From positions 3,658,001-3,722,000 of the forward strand of contig JAJKFH010003762.1 in the NCBI GenBank assembly GCA_023333565.1: a stretch of 64,000 nt of DNA, written 5' to 3'. Position numbers and translations under genes: made by a program. The notes beneath the pieces were generated by a model that saw only the letters and a program-made list of their open reading frames with translations, did not search any database and was not told the origin of the DNA. Positions 1-13,890 of the stretch are shown here, one piece after another. The stretch comes from Puffinus mauretanicus. Its lineage: Eukaryota; Chordata; Aves; Procellariiformes; Procellariidae. Numbering within the stretch: position 1 is the first letter of the stretch; each line of letters opens with the position of its first letter.

Positions 1-3000
1 GACAGCTGTTCTGTATTTGATAAAATGAAAGCTACACTTCCTTTGAAATTCGGCTTTAATCTCAACTGAAATGTCTATCACTAGGTGCCAGGAATAAAAG
101 ATTTAGGTGAATACGAAAACTTGCCTTGGAGTGTTCTTAGCTACTCTTTCCATAAAGGGCAGTGATCACCCTTAAAAAAATATTTCTTAGTATATCCATG
201 ATAATCCGCAAATTTGAGAGCAATATTTTAAGGCAAAATTGCTACAATTTTGATACTGTTCTATACCATGAACAGTATATCGATAAACAGACCAAATGTT
301 GCATTTTTGTTGTGGAGTTTCAAAGTTTAGACATCTACCTTAGGTGCCAACAGTGAAAACATTTACACAGATGTTTATCTTTACTCTTGTGAGCAATTCC
401 CCAGCCTTCACAGCAGAACAACTTAGAAAGGTGAAGTAAAGCATCCTGGCTTGCAGGATCTCCAAAGTTACCCGTTAGAAGAAGACACAAGCATATGGCT
501 GTTAGAACATTTGGAGAGCTAGACTTAAAAACACAAATTTCCAAAGATGACACTATAGTGTAGAGAAACTGAAAACAGGTTAAATAAAGCCAACACGGGT
601 CCCAAAGGAGTGTAGTTACAATGTCACACACTGAATAAGGGCTGATTTGCCCACAGTGCATGTAATTGGTATATCCTTTTCCTTGAGTGTGCACACTGGT
701 ACTCAACAGTTAATGAACTATAAATTCACGTGTTGGCTTACCTCGCTTGTTCACATATTCCACTGGCCATGGTTGTGACAATACTAACTTCCCCATTGAA
801 AAAAAGAGTGGGCAAGACCTGTCTCAGCCAACTGGCTCCATAAACCAACAGATGCTTTTCAAAAGGCATACCAAGAATGGCCCCTTCCTAACTGTTGGAT
901 TTCCTCTCAGCCAGACATAGAAAAGATACAGAAGAATTGTAATAGGAAAAAAATGATCATTCCCCTACATGAAAAATAATATATAAAAGCCATAATTAAT
1001 TACAGTTGTGGAATCACACAAATGTCTGTCATTATTCATAACTGTGATAATACTGATGTATGTGGCTTGCATTTGTCCTTCCCCAGAGACACACAGAAAA
1101 TCTAACCACAACCGGTTAGACCATAACCATTTATTTCTACAAATACGGCTAAAAGCAAGTATTTATAACACCAGGAGGTGTTGCTGATTTCTGCACCATT
1201 TCCACCTCCTCGCACCCCATCTTTGCATTTTTTGTCCACATTTAAAATGTCTGCTACGTTGTTAGAGGATTCTCTCCGCCAGAAGAGTCAGCAACATCCC
1301 GAGGCCAAGACAGTGAATGAAAACCCCTTTTGAAAATCCTCACACACAGCACCAAAAGGAGGCAGGAAGCTCCCTCCTCCCTGAAATTCAGCAATTCCTC
1401 TCCCAGTTCCTCCAGCACTTGTCTGCATGAAGACTGACAGCCTGGATCTGGAACCTATTACCCATGGAAGCACAGGCTGTTAACCACACAGCTGACAGTT
1501 GCCTCAGTCAAATTAGTTTAAATGAAGTTTTGTATTAAAAAAAAAAAATCCAAACACCAAAATCCCACAAGATACGACTGTATTTCACAATGCAGTGCTG
1601 TGTACTGATCGAGCTGACTGAGCTGCGCGTGAAGCTGTGCAATTGTATTAGCATCCTGTGCTGCCAAGCTAATATATCTTTTCTCCCAGAAGGTTAATGC
1701 AGGTATACTGCTGCTAACGCTTCAGCTAACTTGCATACTTCTAGCCGAGGGACTTCTGCGTGGCATCTCCTTGAGCCTTGTCAACATGATCACAGTTGCT
1801 TCCGAATGTCAAGTATTAGCCAAAGACAAACTGAAAGGTCAGAGTACTACACACTTCCGAAAGGGCATTTGTCATGGTAAACAGTGATTCACCTTTTAAT
1901 GTTACAGATTCTTTCCTATTAAGAGAGAGGTGCAAAACACACACTACAAAACTTGCAACCATGAAAAATTTGCTTGCCTTTGAGGTTGAACAAGCCTTTT
2001 CAATGAAGCTAGAAACAGTCCAAACTCTGAAATTCAGGAAAGTGTTATGATTAGAGTACACTTACCCAGTGGGTGGGGTTTTAGCTTACTTATTACTAAA
2101 TGAATACATAGCTAGCATCATTATAATGTCATATATGGTGAAACTTAGTGAATGCAATCATGAAGTTTTAGAAAACATCTGAAACATGAACTGAACTTGC
2201 ATGATCAAAATGCAAAAAAGGTTTACGTGAACACAGACAAAACTACACTTGAAACAGTTTTCATGTTAAGTATTAGGTTGGGTACTACCACCCCATTTAA
2301 TCCTCAAATTAAAGTTTAAGCCTACGCATGCTGTCTGATTAATGACAGCACAGTACACTTCAAACTGGGAGAAACTAGTGATTTTTTTTAACGTATTTCA
2401 CATCTAAACTGCTCGTACATTTCTTCCTTCTGATTTACTCTGTAAGCCCTAAAAGTCAACTGTTGCTTTATTTTTGCACTCTGTTTCAACAGCTTGCAGC
2501 ATTTATACTGTGCTTTGATGTGTCAGTTGTATATGCAATTCACAAGAACTGTCATGATCAACAACTATTAGTATGCATGTAAGAGGAGACAGAAATGGTT
2601 GCAAACACATGGTCTTCAAATCACCGCAAACAGCAGAAGCAAACATTTTAGAAGAGTTGTAGAGACTAATCTAATTTGTCTTTGAAGCCAGTTCTGGGAA
2701 AAAAATGTTCTAGAAAAATTTGTTTAAGATTAGGAAATGGTATGACAAAAGGTCAAGGAATTTAAAATTTAAAACACAGTTTAGATGCACGTCAGGCAGA
2801 CAAGTCATTTTAATCTTGCCATTTGACTTGTCTGCTAATTCACAGAATAGGAAGGATTCGAGAGCTTTTGGAGAACAGAACATAAGATTTACAAAGGCAA
2901 TTAGGGTACCACATCTGAATAAATCAAACAGTTACGAAAATAGGAAGCGGCACTATATCATCACGTGGCACAAATGTGTAACCCACTCTGGGGCTAACAC

Positions 3001-4792
3001 GCATAGATAAGCACGGGATTTGCTTCTTTGCGATGATTATGAACAGTGAAGCCCTGATCTTTTATAAAAGACATTCTGAGGGGTTGCCGAGGATGACAAT
3101 ACAAGGTATGTTTGGCAAGGACATCAGATTCCTTAAAGTTGGCATTTAACTGGAATGACGCAGGAGAATCATTATTTGACTTTAACAATGACAGAGAAAG
3201 GCAGAATTTGTGCATCAAGGACATTATCAGCTTCTACATTCAGCATTTAAGAAAAAAATCAGATTTGTGGAAGATACTATTTGGAAAATGAAATGCTCTT
3301 TGCAAACTTCCCCAAACATAGCAGGTTCTCATTTAACATTTTGTTCTGGCATATTTGCTAAGCAAGGTACCAGGAAGTCTGGATCCAGACGAACTGGTGC
3401 TCAGGGTGGCTCACTTTCTATCAAATGCCCTAGGATAAGCACTTCCACAGTCTCCTAGTTAAGGAGGACATGCAGTCTTGACTGTTCGTCATGCCCTGTC
3501 CCAGTGGATCCCCTGGGCTGTCTCCCGCTCCCTGGGAGTAGTTTGGCTAGTGTTAGAATTTGTAACAGAACAAAGAGTTCTTAAGAGTCAGGTTCAATGC
3601 TGAAGGAAATCAAACCAAAAATGGATAATATTTGTAAATTACAAAATCTCTCTTTTTTATTCTAATTTCATCATGCACTGCATGTTGAGTTTCGACTAGT
3701 TTTGCTCATAATGCTTTCTTGTAGATAGTTTAATTTCTTCTAGATGTTATTCCCTTCTTTCACCTAAACTGCTTTAAATTTCCACTACGACAGCTGTACA
3801 CAGAAAGACAAGTGATGTATTGAGTATATTGAGCATGCTCAGGAAATCAAGGCGTAAACACCTCCAAGTGCAACAGACATTCTGTAGCCAGTTGAGAGCA
3901 AACTTCCCATAACCTTTATATTACTCTGCCATGAATGGTGTTAGTGGGAAGGGCGTAGGAGATGAATACTAGTAACATTCAGAGGTTATACGCTGAAAAA
4001 GCATATGGTCAGTTATTAACATTTTAATGAATTAAGCTAAATTAAGTTATAAGCTAAATAAAATGCTAGCAAAACCCTAGAATTTTCCCTTATATCAGCA
4101 ATATGATTTTTTTTCTTCACAGAAGATGGCCTAAAACCCACCAACATTTAGAAATAAAATAAAAATATACTGCAATAAAACAGTATTTAACTCTCATTTT
4201 CCAAATAACCATTTAATTCAGAGGCTGAACTCCCAGAGACAGCTCTTGCTCTTTACAGGGCAAACAAGCAAGCAACTATCTACAATATTACTTCCCAGTA
4301 TGGAAAAAGAACAAGTTTAAAAAAAAATACAAAACCCAAAAAACAACACAATGTTAGACAATGTTTTTAAGTAGCAACAACCAAATTACAAGGTTTTAAT
4401 CGACTAACATTCTAATAAAACTACCTAGTCTGACCGAGGGTAACACCAATAGATGATTTTTTTAAAGTAAAATACCTGTGGCATGCAAGCTTTCTTACCC
4501 GGAGTAAGATAAGCACAAGGATAATATCAAGACCTTGCCTCAGAGCCAGGGTTGTTCAGAACCGTAACGGAGTGACCTTACCCAGGAAAGCTGAAGGTCC
4601 CCATAGCTCCTCACCATCACAACCACACCACAGAGCAGTTACTGCAAGTGGTTTAGATACCTACTCCAATCTCTATCACCTAGGCCTGAAGTTCACCTCT
4701 CGGCACAGCGTAAGAGAAATTAACACTTTTTTAAAAGCCTGGGAAGTCTGTATTTTCAGTTCTACCCTTTAGTTTGGAGGACAAGCTGCTGC

Positions 4793-4809
4793 TTTTTTTT
4801 TTTTTTTTT
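4793..4809. repeat. Poly-T run (17)
   Basis: Seventeen T in a row, about 75 bp left of the intronic CpG island. It could be the tail of a minus-strand retroposon, but I recognise no body. Confidence 0.95.
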
Positions 4810-4884
4810 AATGCCAGGTATATGCCAAATATCAAAGAAACCTTTTTATAGTATTTGGAAAGGCAAAAAAAGGCACGTCAAGCA

Positions 4885-5255
4885 TGCAACCGGCCCGATC
4901 CCGAGCCGCAGGCCAGGGCCAGGGCCCCCCTCACCTCCGCGGCCGGCGGGGACCCGCGGGTGTCCGGCTCCGCGCGGGGAGCCGGGCCCGGGCCCGCCCC
5001 GCTCGCCGCAGGGCCCGGGGGGGTCCCGCACCGGGCGAGCGCTGCCGAAAATCGCCATTTCTGCACAGCGGGGAAACCCCCTGCCTCTCCCGAGAACGAC
5101 GCGATTCACAGGCGCTTGCCAACGGGAGCTCGCCCTGTTCTCACCGCGGGCGGACCGGTACCCAGCCGCTTCCTCCCCCGCGCAAGCAAAAGGCAAGCAG
5201 CCAGGCAAGGGTTAATTGGCGCTGGAGGAGGGGAGGGGGCGGCGGTGGGGCACAG
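4885..5255. promoter_or_regulatory. Intronic CpG island, candidate promoter or regulatory element
   Basis: About 370 bp of very GC- and CpG-rich DNA stand out sharply from AT-rich flanks, with stretches such as CCGCGGCCGGCGGGG and GGGCCCGGGCCCGCCCCG. It begins about 75 bases right of a poly-T run (4793-4809) and ends in a GGAGGGGGCGGCGG block. Several overlapping ORFs run through it in five frames, which is expected of GC-rich DNA lacking stops and does not indicate a protein. On the minus strand, the LRBA direction, CCGCGGAG|GTGAGG with the junction at 4935/4934 is a good donor-like sequence, so a minus-strand first exon ending at 4935 is conceivable. It could be an alternative LRBA promoter, a noncoding RNA promoter, or a regulatory island linked to the nested MAB21L2 gene. 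None of these is shown by sequence alone. Confidence 0.75.
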
Positions 5256-5640
5256 GGAGTTAATCAGGGAGCATATCCAGAGCCAGGCATGGAGAGGCCT
5301 CGCTAATGAGCCTCAAGTACCCTGCAGTGGCTTTCAAACCTAACTGGCTTCAAACGATGCCACCCCGTGACAGAGTACTGCTGGCCATACGAAGGGGGTG
5401 ATTAGAATAAATGACTGGAGTAATTAACTCTGATTGGAAACCACCTGACTGGAAAGAGAAGCTAGGAGCTGTTTAGCCGATGGTCTTCTGGTAGAAAAAG
5501 GAAGCTTTCCTTTACTCCAGTGTTTGTATGTGTTAAAAGAGCTCTTCCTTTCAAATAGGTATGTGGTGGCACTAATGAAAAGCAGCTTTCATTCAAGGGC
5601 CTCCTCATTCATTCTGAAAGGGGGAGAAAAGAAAAGCTTC
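5256..5640. promoter_or_regulatory. Candidate conserved noncoding flank of the CpG island
   Basis: This is unique, non-repetitive sequence right of the island. It holds several homeodomain-type core sites (GCTAATGAG near 5301, GTAATTAAC near 5420, CACTAATGA near 5570) and a TGATTGG-like CCAAT inverse near 5431. Such a mix is typical of developmental enhancers, but the claim rests only on motif appearance; these short motifs are frequent in AT-rich DNA. No ORF of note and no repeat is visible. Confidence 0.3.
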
Positions 5641-5780
5641 AAAGTAGAACTAATTTACTTCACCCAAACCCCACTTTGGGGAGCCTGTAGTTTGTATTAA
5701 CACCAGAACAAAATATTGGTTAAAAAAAGAAGACTTTTCTCTTTTCATAGGAAGTTTAAACATTTTAAAGACACCTGCAA

Positions 5781-5824
5781 GTTGTTGGTTTGTTGTTTTG
5801 TTTTGTGGGTTTGTTTTTTTTTTT
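5781..5824. repeat. T/G-rich low-complexity stretch
   Basis: Irregular TTTG/TTG units end in an eleven-T run. Confidence 0.9.
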
Positions 5825-7534
5825 AAATACAACTATTAAGGCCTTCATAAAGAAATCCAGTCTTTGCATTTTCTATTTTTCATGCCCATGCTGCCAAATT
5901 TTTCAAAGCATGGACACGGTTCATTCCCTCTAGCGGTGGGAACTTCATTTTTTGCGCTATAGAAAACAGCAACAATTTTACATTTTTTTGGAAATAGGAT
6001 TGGCAATCTCCAGCAGCCCTTAGGCAGAAAACATATTTGCTGCACATTGGCTTTCTCTGCCACGCTATCTTGCCACTTTATTTTACAAAGCAGAACTACA
6101 AAGAGTGAGGGCATTACTACCTGCTGTTTTACAAGCAATCAGCAATTCATTGTACCAGTGTTGTCCTGTACCTGCTGAGTAAATGCTTTAAAAAAGTTCC
6201 ACTAACTGCCCAGTAACAACTACAGTATGGTAGCAGAAGCAATTCACCAAATGTTTATACTGAGCCTCTGATTTATTTGACAGCTTTACACCTTCAAGAC
6301 ATGATATAATTAAATGTTTTGACAATGAAACAAAAATTGTATAAATTAGAAAGTCGTTAAAGATATACCGCATCTAAAATAAAAATGTGGTACGGGTATA
6401 AAATACGATTTCTGAAATGCTCTTATAAAATAGATAAAACGTATTTATCTTTTAAAGAGTGATTTTTTTATCCTTAGACTTTCTGCTACTGTATTAAACT
6501 ATTATACATCTAAAAAATTCCTAATTTAATCACTGTATGAATGCAGTTCAAGAAGATTAAAAATGCAATTCTATGTTATTTTAAAAAGGCAAACCATGAC
6601 TTAAGAAAAAACAGTAGACCTAAAATACTAGGAGCTTTTTTAAAAGTTAAAATAGTAAGCAGTATCTTAATTTATTGTGTCAATTGTTGTTATTTTGATT
6701 GGTTCAAAATATAAATCAACAGCTGCCACGATAGCTTAGGGGACAACTAACACGCTATGATGTTAATCCTACCCCTCCAAGGCACTCTAGTTCAAGCCTC
6801 AGACAACCCTTCGTGCCTGCGTAGACCAGCGAGATGCAAGCTGGCACTTCCTATCGTAGAGAAGAGGGCACGCAACGCACAAGGAATGTTGAAAATGGGG
6901 TTCAGAAGGAGAAAAACTAGCTGCTGACCATGTCTGTGTTCACAGGGTGACCAAGGAGAACGGCAGGAATCACTATTCATATTCAAAATTAAAACCAGCA
7001 TGTTAAAAACCAAATTTTAAAATTGAAACAAATGTCCCTAAGCTATGGTTGCTCACTCTAAGGTCAGTTCATATCTTTAAAATGCAGTTTCATTATCATT
7101 TTTGGTAGTATGTGTATAAAATGTGAGCTTATTGCTAGACTTAAAAGCTAATTGTTTAAACAATGTATAATTATATAACCATTATTTAAACATTAAAGCC
7201 TTTAAGCAACTATGCAAAAACATTTAGAATCAACTTTGTAATGCAGCTGAAGAGCACTGTTGTTCTAAAGGAAACTGTAATCCAGCAAAAGGTAACAATG
7301 ACCAGTTGTTTATAAAAACCACTGAAATGTTTGGGAACTAGTTCACATTCTCATGCTATGTTTATGTTTCCATCTATCATCCTTCTCCTTGAGAAGATAG
7401 CTCAAAAGGAAGAAAGACTAGAGAACAAAATTTTGTTTAAATTACGCATGCAGACGTCAGGTAATTTAACAAATCGAGACAAAAAAGGGACGCCTGTGTA
7501 TAGCTAAAATCATTATTGCATTAAATCATTTTCT

Positions 7535-7549
7535 CCTCTCTCTCTCTCT
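7535..7549. repeat. (CT)n microsatellite
   Basis: Short CTCTCTCTCTCTCT tract. Confidence 0.85.
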
Positions 7550-10314
7550 GAGGGACCCATCCTTGCAGTGTGGTTTATATTTATTTTGTATATTCAGCTT
7601 TGCCAAGAACTTCTAGCTCGCAAGTGAAGAAAAGGAACCAGAAATACAATCAAATGTAACAGTATACTATGCATAAATGTTACTGCAGTCTTGTTAATCA
7701 AAGAACAGACCCAATCTTTGCTTAAAATGTGTATCTTAATGATTGACTCCCACTCTCTTCACACTTTTCTTCCATCGTATTGTAACAACATACCACACTA
7801 TAATATTATGCCCACAGAAAATAAATTGGCAGTGATGGGACAATTTCAGGACTGGTATAGTGGGCAAATCGAAAACAGTTATTCATCAAACTGTTCATTA
7901 GGAGGATTATACGACTTGGTTACTTATGACTGTGGTGTATTTCTGAATAGAAATCTCTTTTTTTGCCCTACACTCATAAATTACTGAAGCCACACACATT
8001 TCCATAATGATGTATGTGATAACTGAATGTGGGGAGATTGTTTTTCCTTACACTTTTGTTGAAGATTCAGGAAGTTACCATATTGTTCAATCAAATGTTT
8101 GGGTTTCAATTCCAGATTCAGTTATATGTCTGCCCTCCAACTATCATGGGGTTTGAAATAAATGATTAAGAAAACTGTGATAATCAAAGTAAAAATAGCT
8201 AGTGCTCCTTGGAAAGAACTTTACCTTAGTCTTATTCTCTACTTCATTATTGTTACAAGAAATACCTGGGATGACCGCAAATAGAGAGTCACATTTGAAA
8301 AATGTTTTTTTCTGTGACCAGCTGACAAGACAATTCTTGCCACACAAGGATTAGATAGGGTATGCTTGCCTGCTACAAAACGATCGAAAGTAAAATGAAC
8401 TTCTCTAACTGGTCCTATTGAGTTATTGCTGTATTTAATTCAGGGAGTGGCACAGAGGACGAGTAGTGCTGATTGAGTACATCAACCTTAATGCAGAATA
8501 TTCCAAATGTTTATAAATGTAATGCTAGCAACCATTTGTTAATCTCTCAGCTTAGAGTGCCCTCAATTCTCTAAATACTTCCCCCCGCCCCCCGAATGTC
8601 AGTAAATTCAAGTGAACATACTGAACAAAACATCAAAGTAATGGACGTTTATGCAGTCACCATGCAGGTGGATTTTTTAAAATGAAATGTAATCATAGTA
8701 TGTGTTCTACTACTTCTCTTAGCATGCATGCACACATACTAAAACCTGTTTGGAAACATTTTTCTATATTAATATAAATCTTGCTATTGTCACTCCACCT
8801 AGAAAATGTTGTAAATTGCTTTATAAAATAATTCCTTGTAAAGTCTTAGATAAAAAAACCCTTTCCTCTCACTCTCAAAACGAACTTCTGTTATAAGAAT
8901 ACCGAGAGTCTATTCCAGGGATCAGGTGACATGGAAATACATACACAGAAAAATTCCATCTTACTCAGAAATCCGTTAGACAAAGTCAGGATTTGCCACT
9001 TGTCCTAATGCATACAATCAGCTAGACAGTAACATACACTATGCACAACCGTTTTGACGTTACAAATGAAAGCATACAGAATGCTGTACTGGAATCATTG
9101 TAAGCTATATTCAGTATTCCTCTTCTTACAAAAACTAAAAATCCAGTTGAATTTGATTTGCATATATGTACGTATATGGAGGAGTCTTGAAACGTGCTTA
9201 ACTGTTCCTGAAAGCGTAATCAAGGAAAACTTTCAGTGACTTTATGTAATGGCCTTGCCACTGAGATGACAGAATTTGCTAGGTGTATAATTTAATGTAA
9301 TTCATGCCTTAAATTCTTGTAAATCAGTTACGTTAATTGCAATTTTTATTGGAACAACCACTCTCTCCAGTTTCCTCACATGCATGCAAACAATAAAATG
9401 ACCAGTGCCTTTCCACGGGCAAGAAGCGACTTAGAAAAAGGTTTATGTATTTCTACATTTCATTCTTTTGTAACTCACCTGAGCTGTATTCATCATTCAG
9501 TTGTGGCAATGTTGGTGTTATTTTATCCATGAAATATTTTTGGAAAATTTCAACCTCTAAATGAGAACAAACATATCAAATGACCCTACGCCCTAACTCA
9601 TAAGGAAATGGAAACTGGAAATACTAAAGTATCGTAACCTGCAGTGTTAACGGAAATGACAGGCAGAGATTCTGCTACCTAAAACCTTTCTCAGATTTTA
9701 AAGCATTTAAATAAATCCCCTGATCACCAATTTAAAAAAAAATCACAACTAAATAGTCACTCTAAAAATTAACAGAATTAATAATAAAAATCTGAGAATT
9801 GATACTATAACAATCAGAATCACAAATGCATGTATTTCAAAAAGTTCTATTGTGTGGTTTTTTGTAAATTCGTTTTAGCTTAAGCAAGCTCCCCTCTTGT
9901 TATTTACATACTAAATATATACATGATACAATGTAAAATCTAAAACTTCAATACCTCCTTTAAAATGTACATTCATAAAATCCCTAGGCATGTAATCACA
10001 GGAACTTCTCATGTAACATAGTAAACACCGTAGAACGCTTTACGTATTTATGCCACGCATGCACTGTACATACACTAAACAAGCCATTTAGTTTTCTTTT
10101 TTACAAAAATACACCAGGCCACATTATAAAGATTTAGCATAGCACTACAGAAAATAAGGGAAATGTGCTATGATTTATTAGCCAATTAAATGCATAATTA
10201 CTGATTTATCCTTCAAATTACATATGAAAAGCCCTATTGTTGTGAGCTGAAATGAAATTTTTCGTGTATGATTATTGGCAATACTAAAAACTTCCAAAGA
10301 AAATGTTCAGCTTA

Positions 10315-10334
10315 GTGTGTACACACACACACAC
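10315..10334. repeat. GT/AC microsatellite
   Basis: Short alternating GTGTGT followed by ACACACACACACAC, which makes a small self-complementary purine-pyrimidine alternation. Confidence 0.9.
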
Positions 10335-10562
10335 AGAGATAGAGAGGAAGATAATAAAAACTTTTTACCTGTAAAAATGAAAGTGTATATATGGGGAAAA
10401 TCATGATTATCAAGTTAACAGTTAAAATTGTATGGTTTCATATTTGACATAACTGTATCTGTGTCTGCCCCAAAACTGAAAGTTAAGATGTTGGTAAAAT
10501 ATTTTCCTAGACATTGGAAGACTAGAAATACTAAAATGTAAAAGGTTCATTAAATCAATTCG

Positions 10563-10599
10563 TGGTTTTTTTGTTTGGTTTGGTTTTTTTTTTTTTTTT
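10563..10599. repeat. T-rich low-complexity stretch
   Basis: TTTTTTTG and TTTGG units end in sixteen T residues (10584-10599). Confidence 0.9.
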
Positions 10600-12049
10600 A
10601 AGTATTGCAATTATCTTATTGGTCCCGAGCAGAGGATACATGTAAGAAATTCAGTATCACACTCTATGCACAAAAGGAAAAATAAAGGTGCCTGTAGAAA
10701 AAAGATTCCTTAAAAGCTTGTGACTCAGTTACGGACAGAAACTTCATCAGCTGCCTTGTGTTTCAGTGTTTGTTTTCCAGTCATTTCATTGCCACTAGAT
10801 GATAACATTAGAATGTCATGCTTAGTATTTAGTCCTGCACAAAACTGTGGGCAATAAGAAAGCACACAGCAAAAAGCCTTCAAATGGGCCAAAGATTAGG
10901 AACTTTCAGAATTACCCGGAACAGAAAGCGATGGTGGCTGCCTGACCATGGAAATCCAGCAGCACATGGTATCCTCTGTCAGGCACAAACCCTGTCTGAC
11001 CAGTAACTGCGATCTCAGGAGCGGGGAAGAGGGAGGAAGAGAAGACAGAGACCGACATTCCTTCAGTAGGTTTGCAGAGGGAAACCAGGAGGAGGAAGGA
11101 GAAGGGCTACACTGCCACCCCCCAAAAGCTACAATTCATTCTTTCCAGTTATGCAAGAGTTAAGAGTTGAAAATCATTATCAAAAATTTTGGACCTCAAA
11201 ATATGATGTAATTTTTATTTACCTAGGAAGATTTGAGCCTTCGGAGTTCATATTTTCAACCTTTTATCCACAGAATTAGAAAATTGCTTTAGAAACTAAT
11301 AAATGATAAAAGCTTAGACTCCTGCAAACTAACAATTTCAAGAGCAACACCTTAAGGAAAAACACAAACTATGTCAAAATCTAAAGTGAGAAAGCCTGGT
11401 TTATTGGAGATTAAAAATGGAAAAACCTCAAAGAAAGGGTTTACTGGAAACTACAAGTAAAAAGGGATTGTAGACTAACTTCACTATATAACCTAAAGAT
11501 CCTTCTACATAAAACAGTGGGGGGTTCACATTATATTGAGTGAGATGTATACTAACGAACATTTTCAAAGGCCTTACAGCTGCTGGACCACTCAAGGGAA
11601 ACAAACTGTTTAATACACCTAGTAAAAAGCACGTAATTAATAAAAATATGAAAACAAGCAACTAAGTTTACATTAAGCCTTACGTTAATCTCGGCACACA
11701 CAGGGGTATTAAATGGAAATATTACCAAAGTCAGAAATCAAAAACTTGTTTCTGTATAAGGACTTCATTAATTCCATACGTATAGCAAGCCTCTCTTTTT
11801 TTAATACCTGAATCCCAAAGACTTCCCCTTTAGAAAATTCGTAACTTTGGACTTTGACAAAACAAAATCAAAACCATGCCATACAGTCATTTTTTTTCTA
11901 ACTGTTCAAAATAACTCCACATCTCTCTGATTAGACACATCATAATGACTAATACACGTAAGGAGCAAAATTACTGGAAGAAACTAAAGTATAATTTACA
12001 CACAAACAAATATATCCATAATATCCATCATCCAATTAAAAAAAATTAA

Positions 12050-12096
12050 GAAACAAAACAAAACAAAATCAATCAAACAAACAAAAACACAACAAA
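12050..12096. repeat. (AAAC/AAAAC)n low-complexity stretch
   Basis: A-rich stretch with repeated AAAC and AAAAC units, slightly degenerate. Confidence 0.85.
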
Positions 12097-13875
12097 GGAA
12101 GATTCAAGTACTGGTACAAATCCAGTTGTAAAACTCCTGAGAATGATGTGTTGCTTTAAAGCTTGTGTGCTGAGTTCAGCTTGTGTAGGAACCATAAGGA
12201 CTTAAAATACTGAATTCAGATTTGATTTTTAACTCTGTTCCCTAAGGAAATAAGCCTTATGTGCTAAGTTCCTTGTCAGTTCATCTGTTTGTCCATTCCT
12301 CCCTTAGTAACACAGAAATCTCTGGCTTATTTCAAGCAGATTTGAAAGATGGGTAAAAATCTCAAAGGTAATTCCATTTGTACAGCTTTTCAGAAAATCC
12401 ATGGTCAGACACAGGCAGGAGGGGTAAACAGATACCCCCACCAAGGGAAAGCCAGGCAGTACGTGTCCTTAATATCCATTTGGTTGTATCTGGTGAGGCA
12501 GCACGTGCGCACTGGCCAGTTCATTGGCAGCCACCAAAAGCGGTGGTGCTTCTCCCGTTGCAGTTCATACGGAATTTTTGGGAGAGGCTGAAGTTACTGC
12601 TAAGGGATGAAGGGTAAGAAGCAAAGGACACACGTACGTAGGAAACCAGGTTTCAGCAATCCCGCTGCTCATTGAACAACTGGTTACTTTTTCCAGGTAA
12701 GTGCTTAAAGATTAACTTCCATAATGAAACAGATGGTGTCTTAAAAAGAAGTAGTTGTAACAATAATTTCCAATGCTATTTTAAGAAAAGTACGAGATAA
12801 CATTGGAGATCTTCAGAACACATAGTCAGCAGGAGGAGGCCCTTTTAAAGTTGCTTATAAAAATACACATTTACCTGTTTCTTTAGTACTTACTTTTAAG
12901 TACTTAATCATACAAAATAATTTTTAGTGTCTTTTTAAATGTACTTTATACAGATGTGCATTATTCTGACTTATAAAAAAGAACATAAATTAAGTTCAAC
13001 CCAAGAAATTACATGCAAGTGTTAATACTTAAGTTAGCAAAATACACTGACCTATTTTAGAGCTTACCGTGTATTACAGCTTTCACCTTCCTAACTAGCT
13101 ACATAAACTGAATATGTGCAATATTTTTAATTAAGTAGAAAGAATGTGGCCACAGATGCTAAAATCATACTTTTAAAAATCACAATGATTCAAGGATTTT
13201 GGTAGGTAAAACTAAACTACGGAAAAATCTTTATATATTCCTTCAAACACTGAGCAGAAATCAACTTTCTCTCTCTGTATTCTCACAACCCACATATGTC
13301 ACTTCAAATTCCAAATCCAGATTTTGGAGAGAACGTGCATGTTTTTAGGACTGCTACAGTACGCTAGGAAGCTACCGTTCCTATGTATACTTAATATGAA
13401 GCAGTCCCTGAAACACTAACTGAACATAAATTAAAAATTTGGTCATTCATTTTATTTCACTCTGGAATCTCCATTATTGAGAACAAGGGGGTACAAAAGA
13501 GAAATCCGCTATACATTCTTACGTTGCTTTGTGAAATTTGGCATCCATCAGTGTCATATAAAACACATTAAAAAAGCAGCACTACCAGTTTTAGCACAAA
13601 TATTTAAAGCAGTTCAGTATAAACTTTATGTCCAAATAAAGTCTACTAATATCCAGCAAGCAGTGGTGCAGCTGCATTAGCTCATGTAATGTTTCACACA
13701 TGGAAACCAAGATGCAAGATTACCTCATTTATGGTAACACTCATAAACTACACAGTACACAGTAAACATGTCTACCCAGCAAATTAAAATATCACTGCAC
13801 TATGCAGCAGCTGAAGCTATCCAGAACCTGTTTATAATCCAATAGAAACAGAAATTTGTCTTCAGTTCTAGAAAC

Positions 13876-13890
13876 AGGGGGGAGGGGGGG
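13876..13890. repeat. G-rich tract
   Basis: Two G runs interrupted by one A (GGGGGGAGGGGGGG). Too few separated runs for a confident four-tract quadruplex, though long runs can fold. Confidence 0.8.

Noticed and set aside
335..706. Minus-strand ORF of 123 codons, the second longest in the window
   Set aside because: Cys- and Leu-rich translation with no recognisable domain, no promoter and no splice context. A chance ORF is the simplest explanation.
4811..5343. Overlapping ORFs of 62-162 codons in several frames
   Set aside because: They overlap in both strands inside a CpG island, where stop codons are scarce. Their products are Pro/Gly/Arg/Ala-rich and unlike any known protein.
6722..6815. 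tRNA-like sequence with TAGCTTAGGGG (A-box-like) and GTTCAAGCC (B-box-like) about 60 bp apart
   Set aside because: The bases around the boxes do not form D, T or acceptor stems. At most it is a very old tRNA-derived SINE head, and I could not support that.
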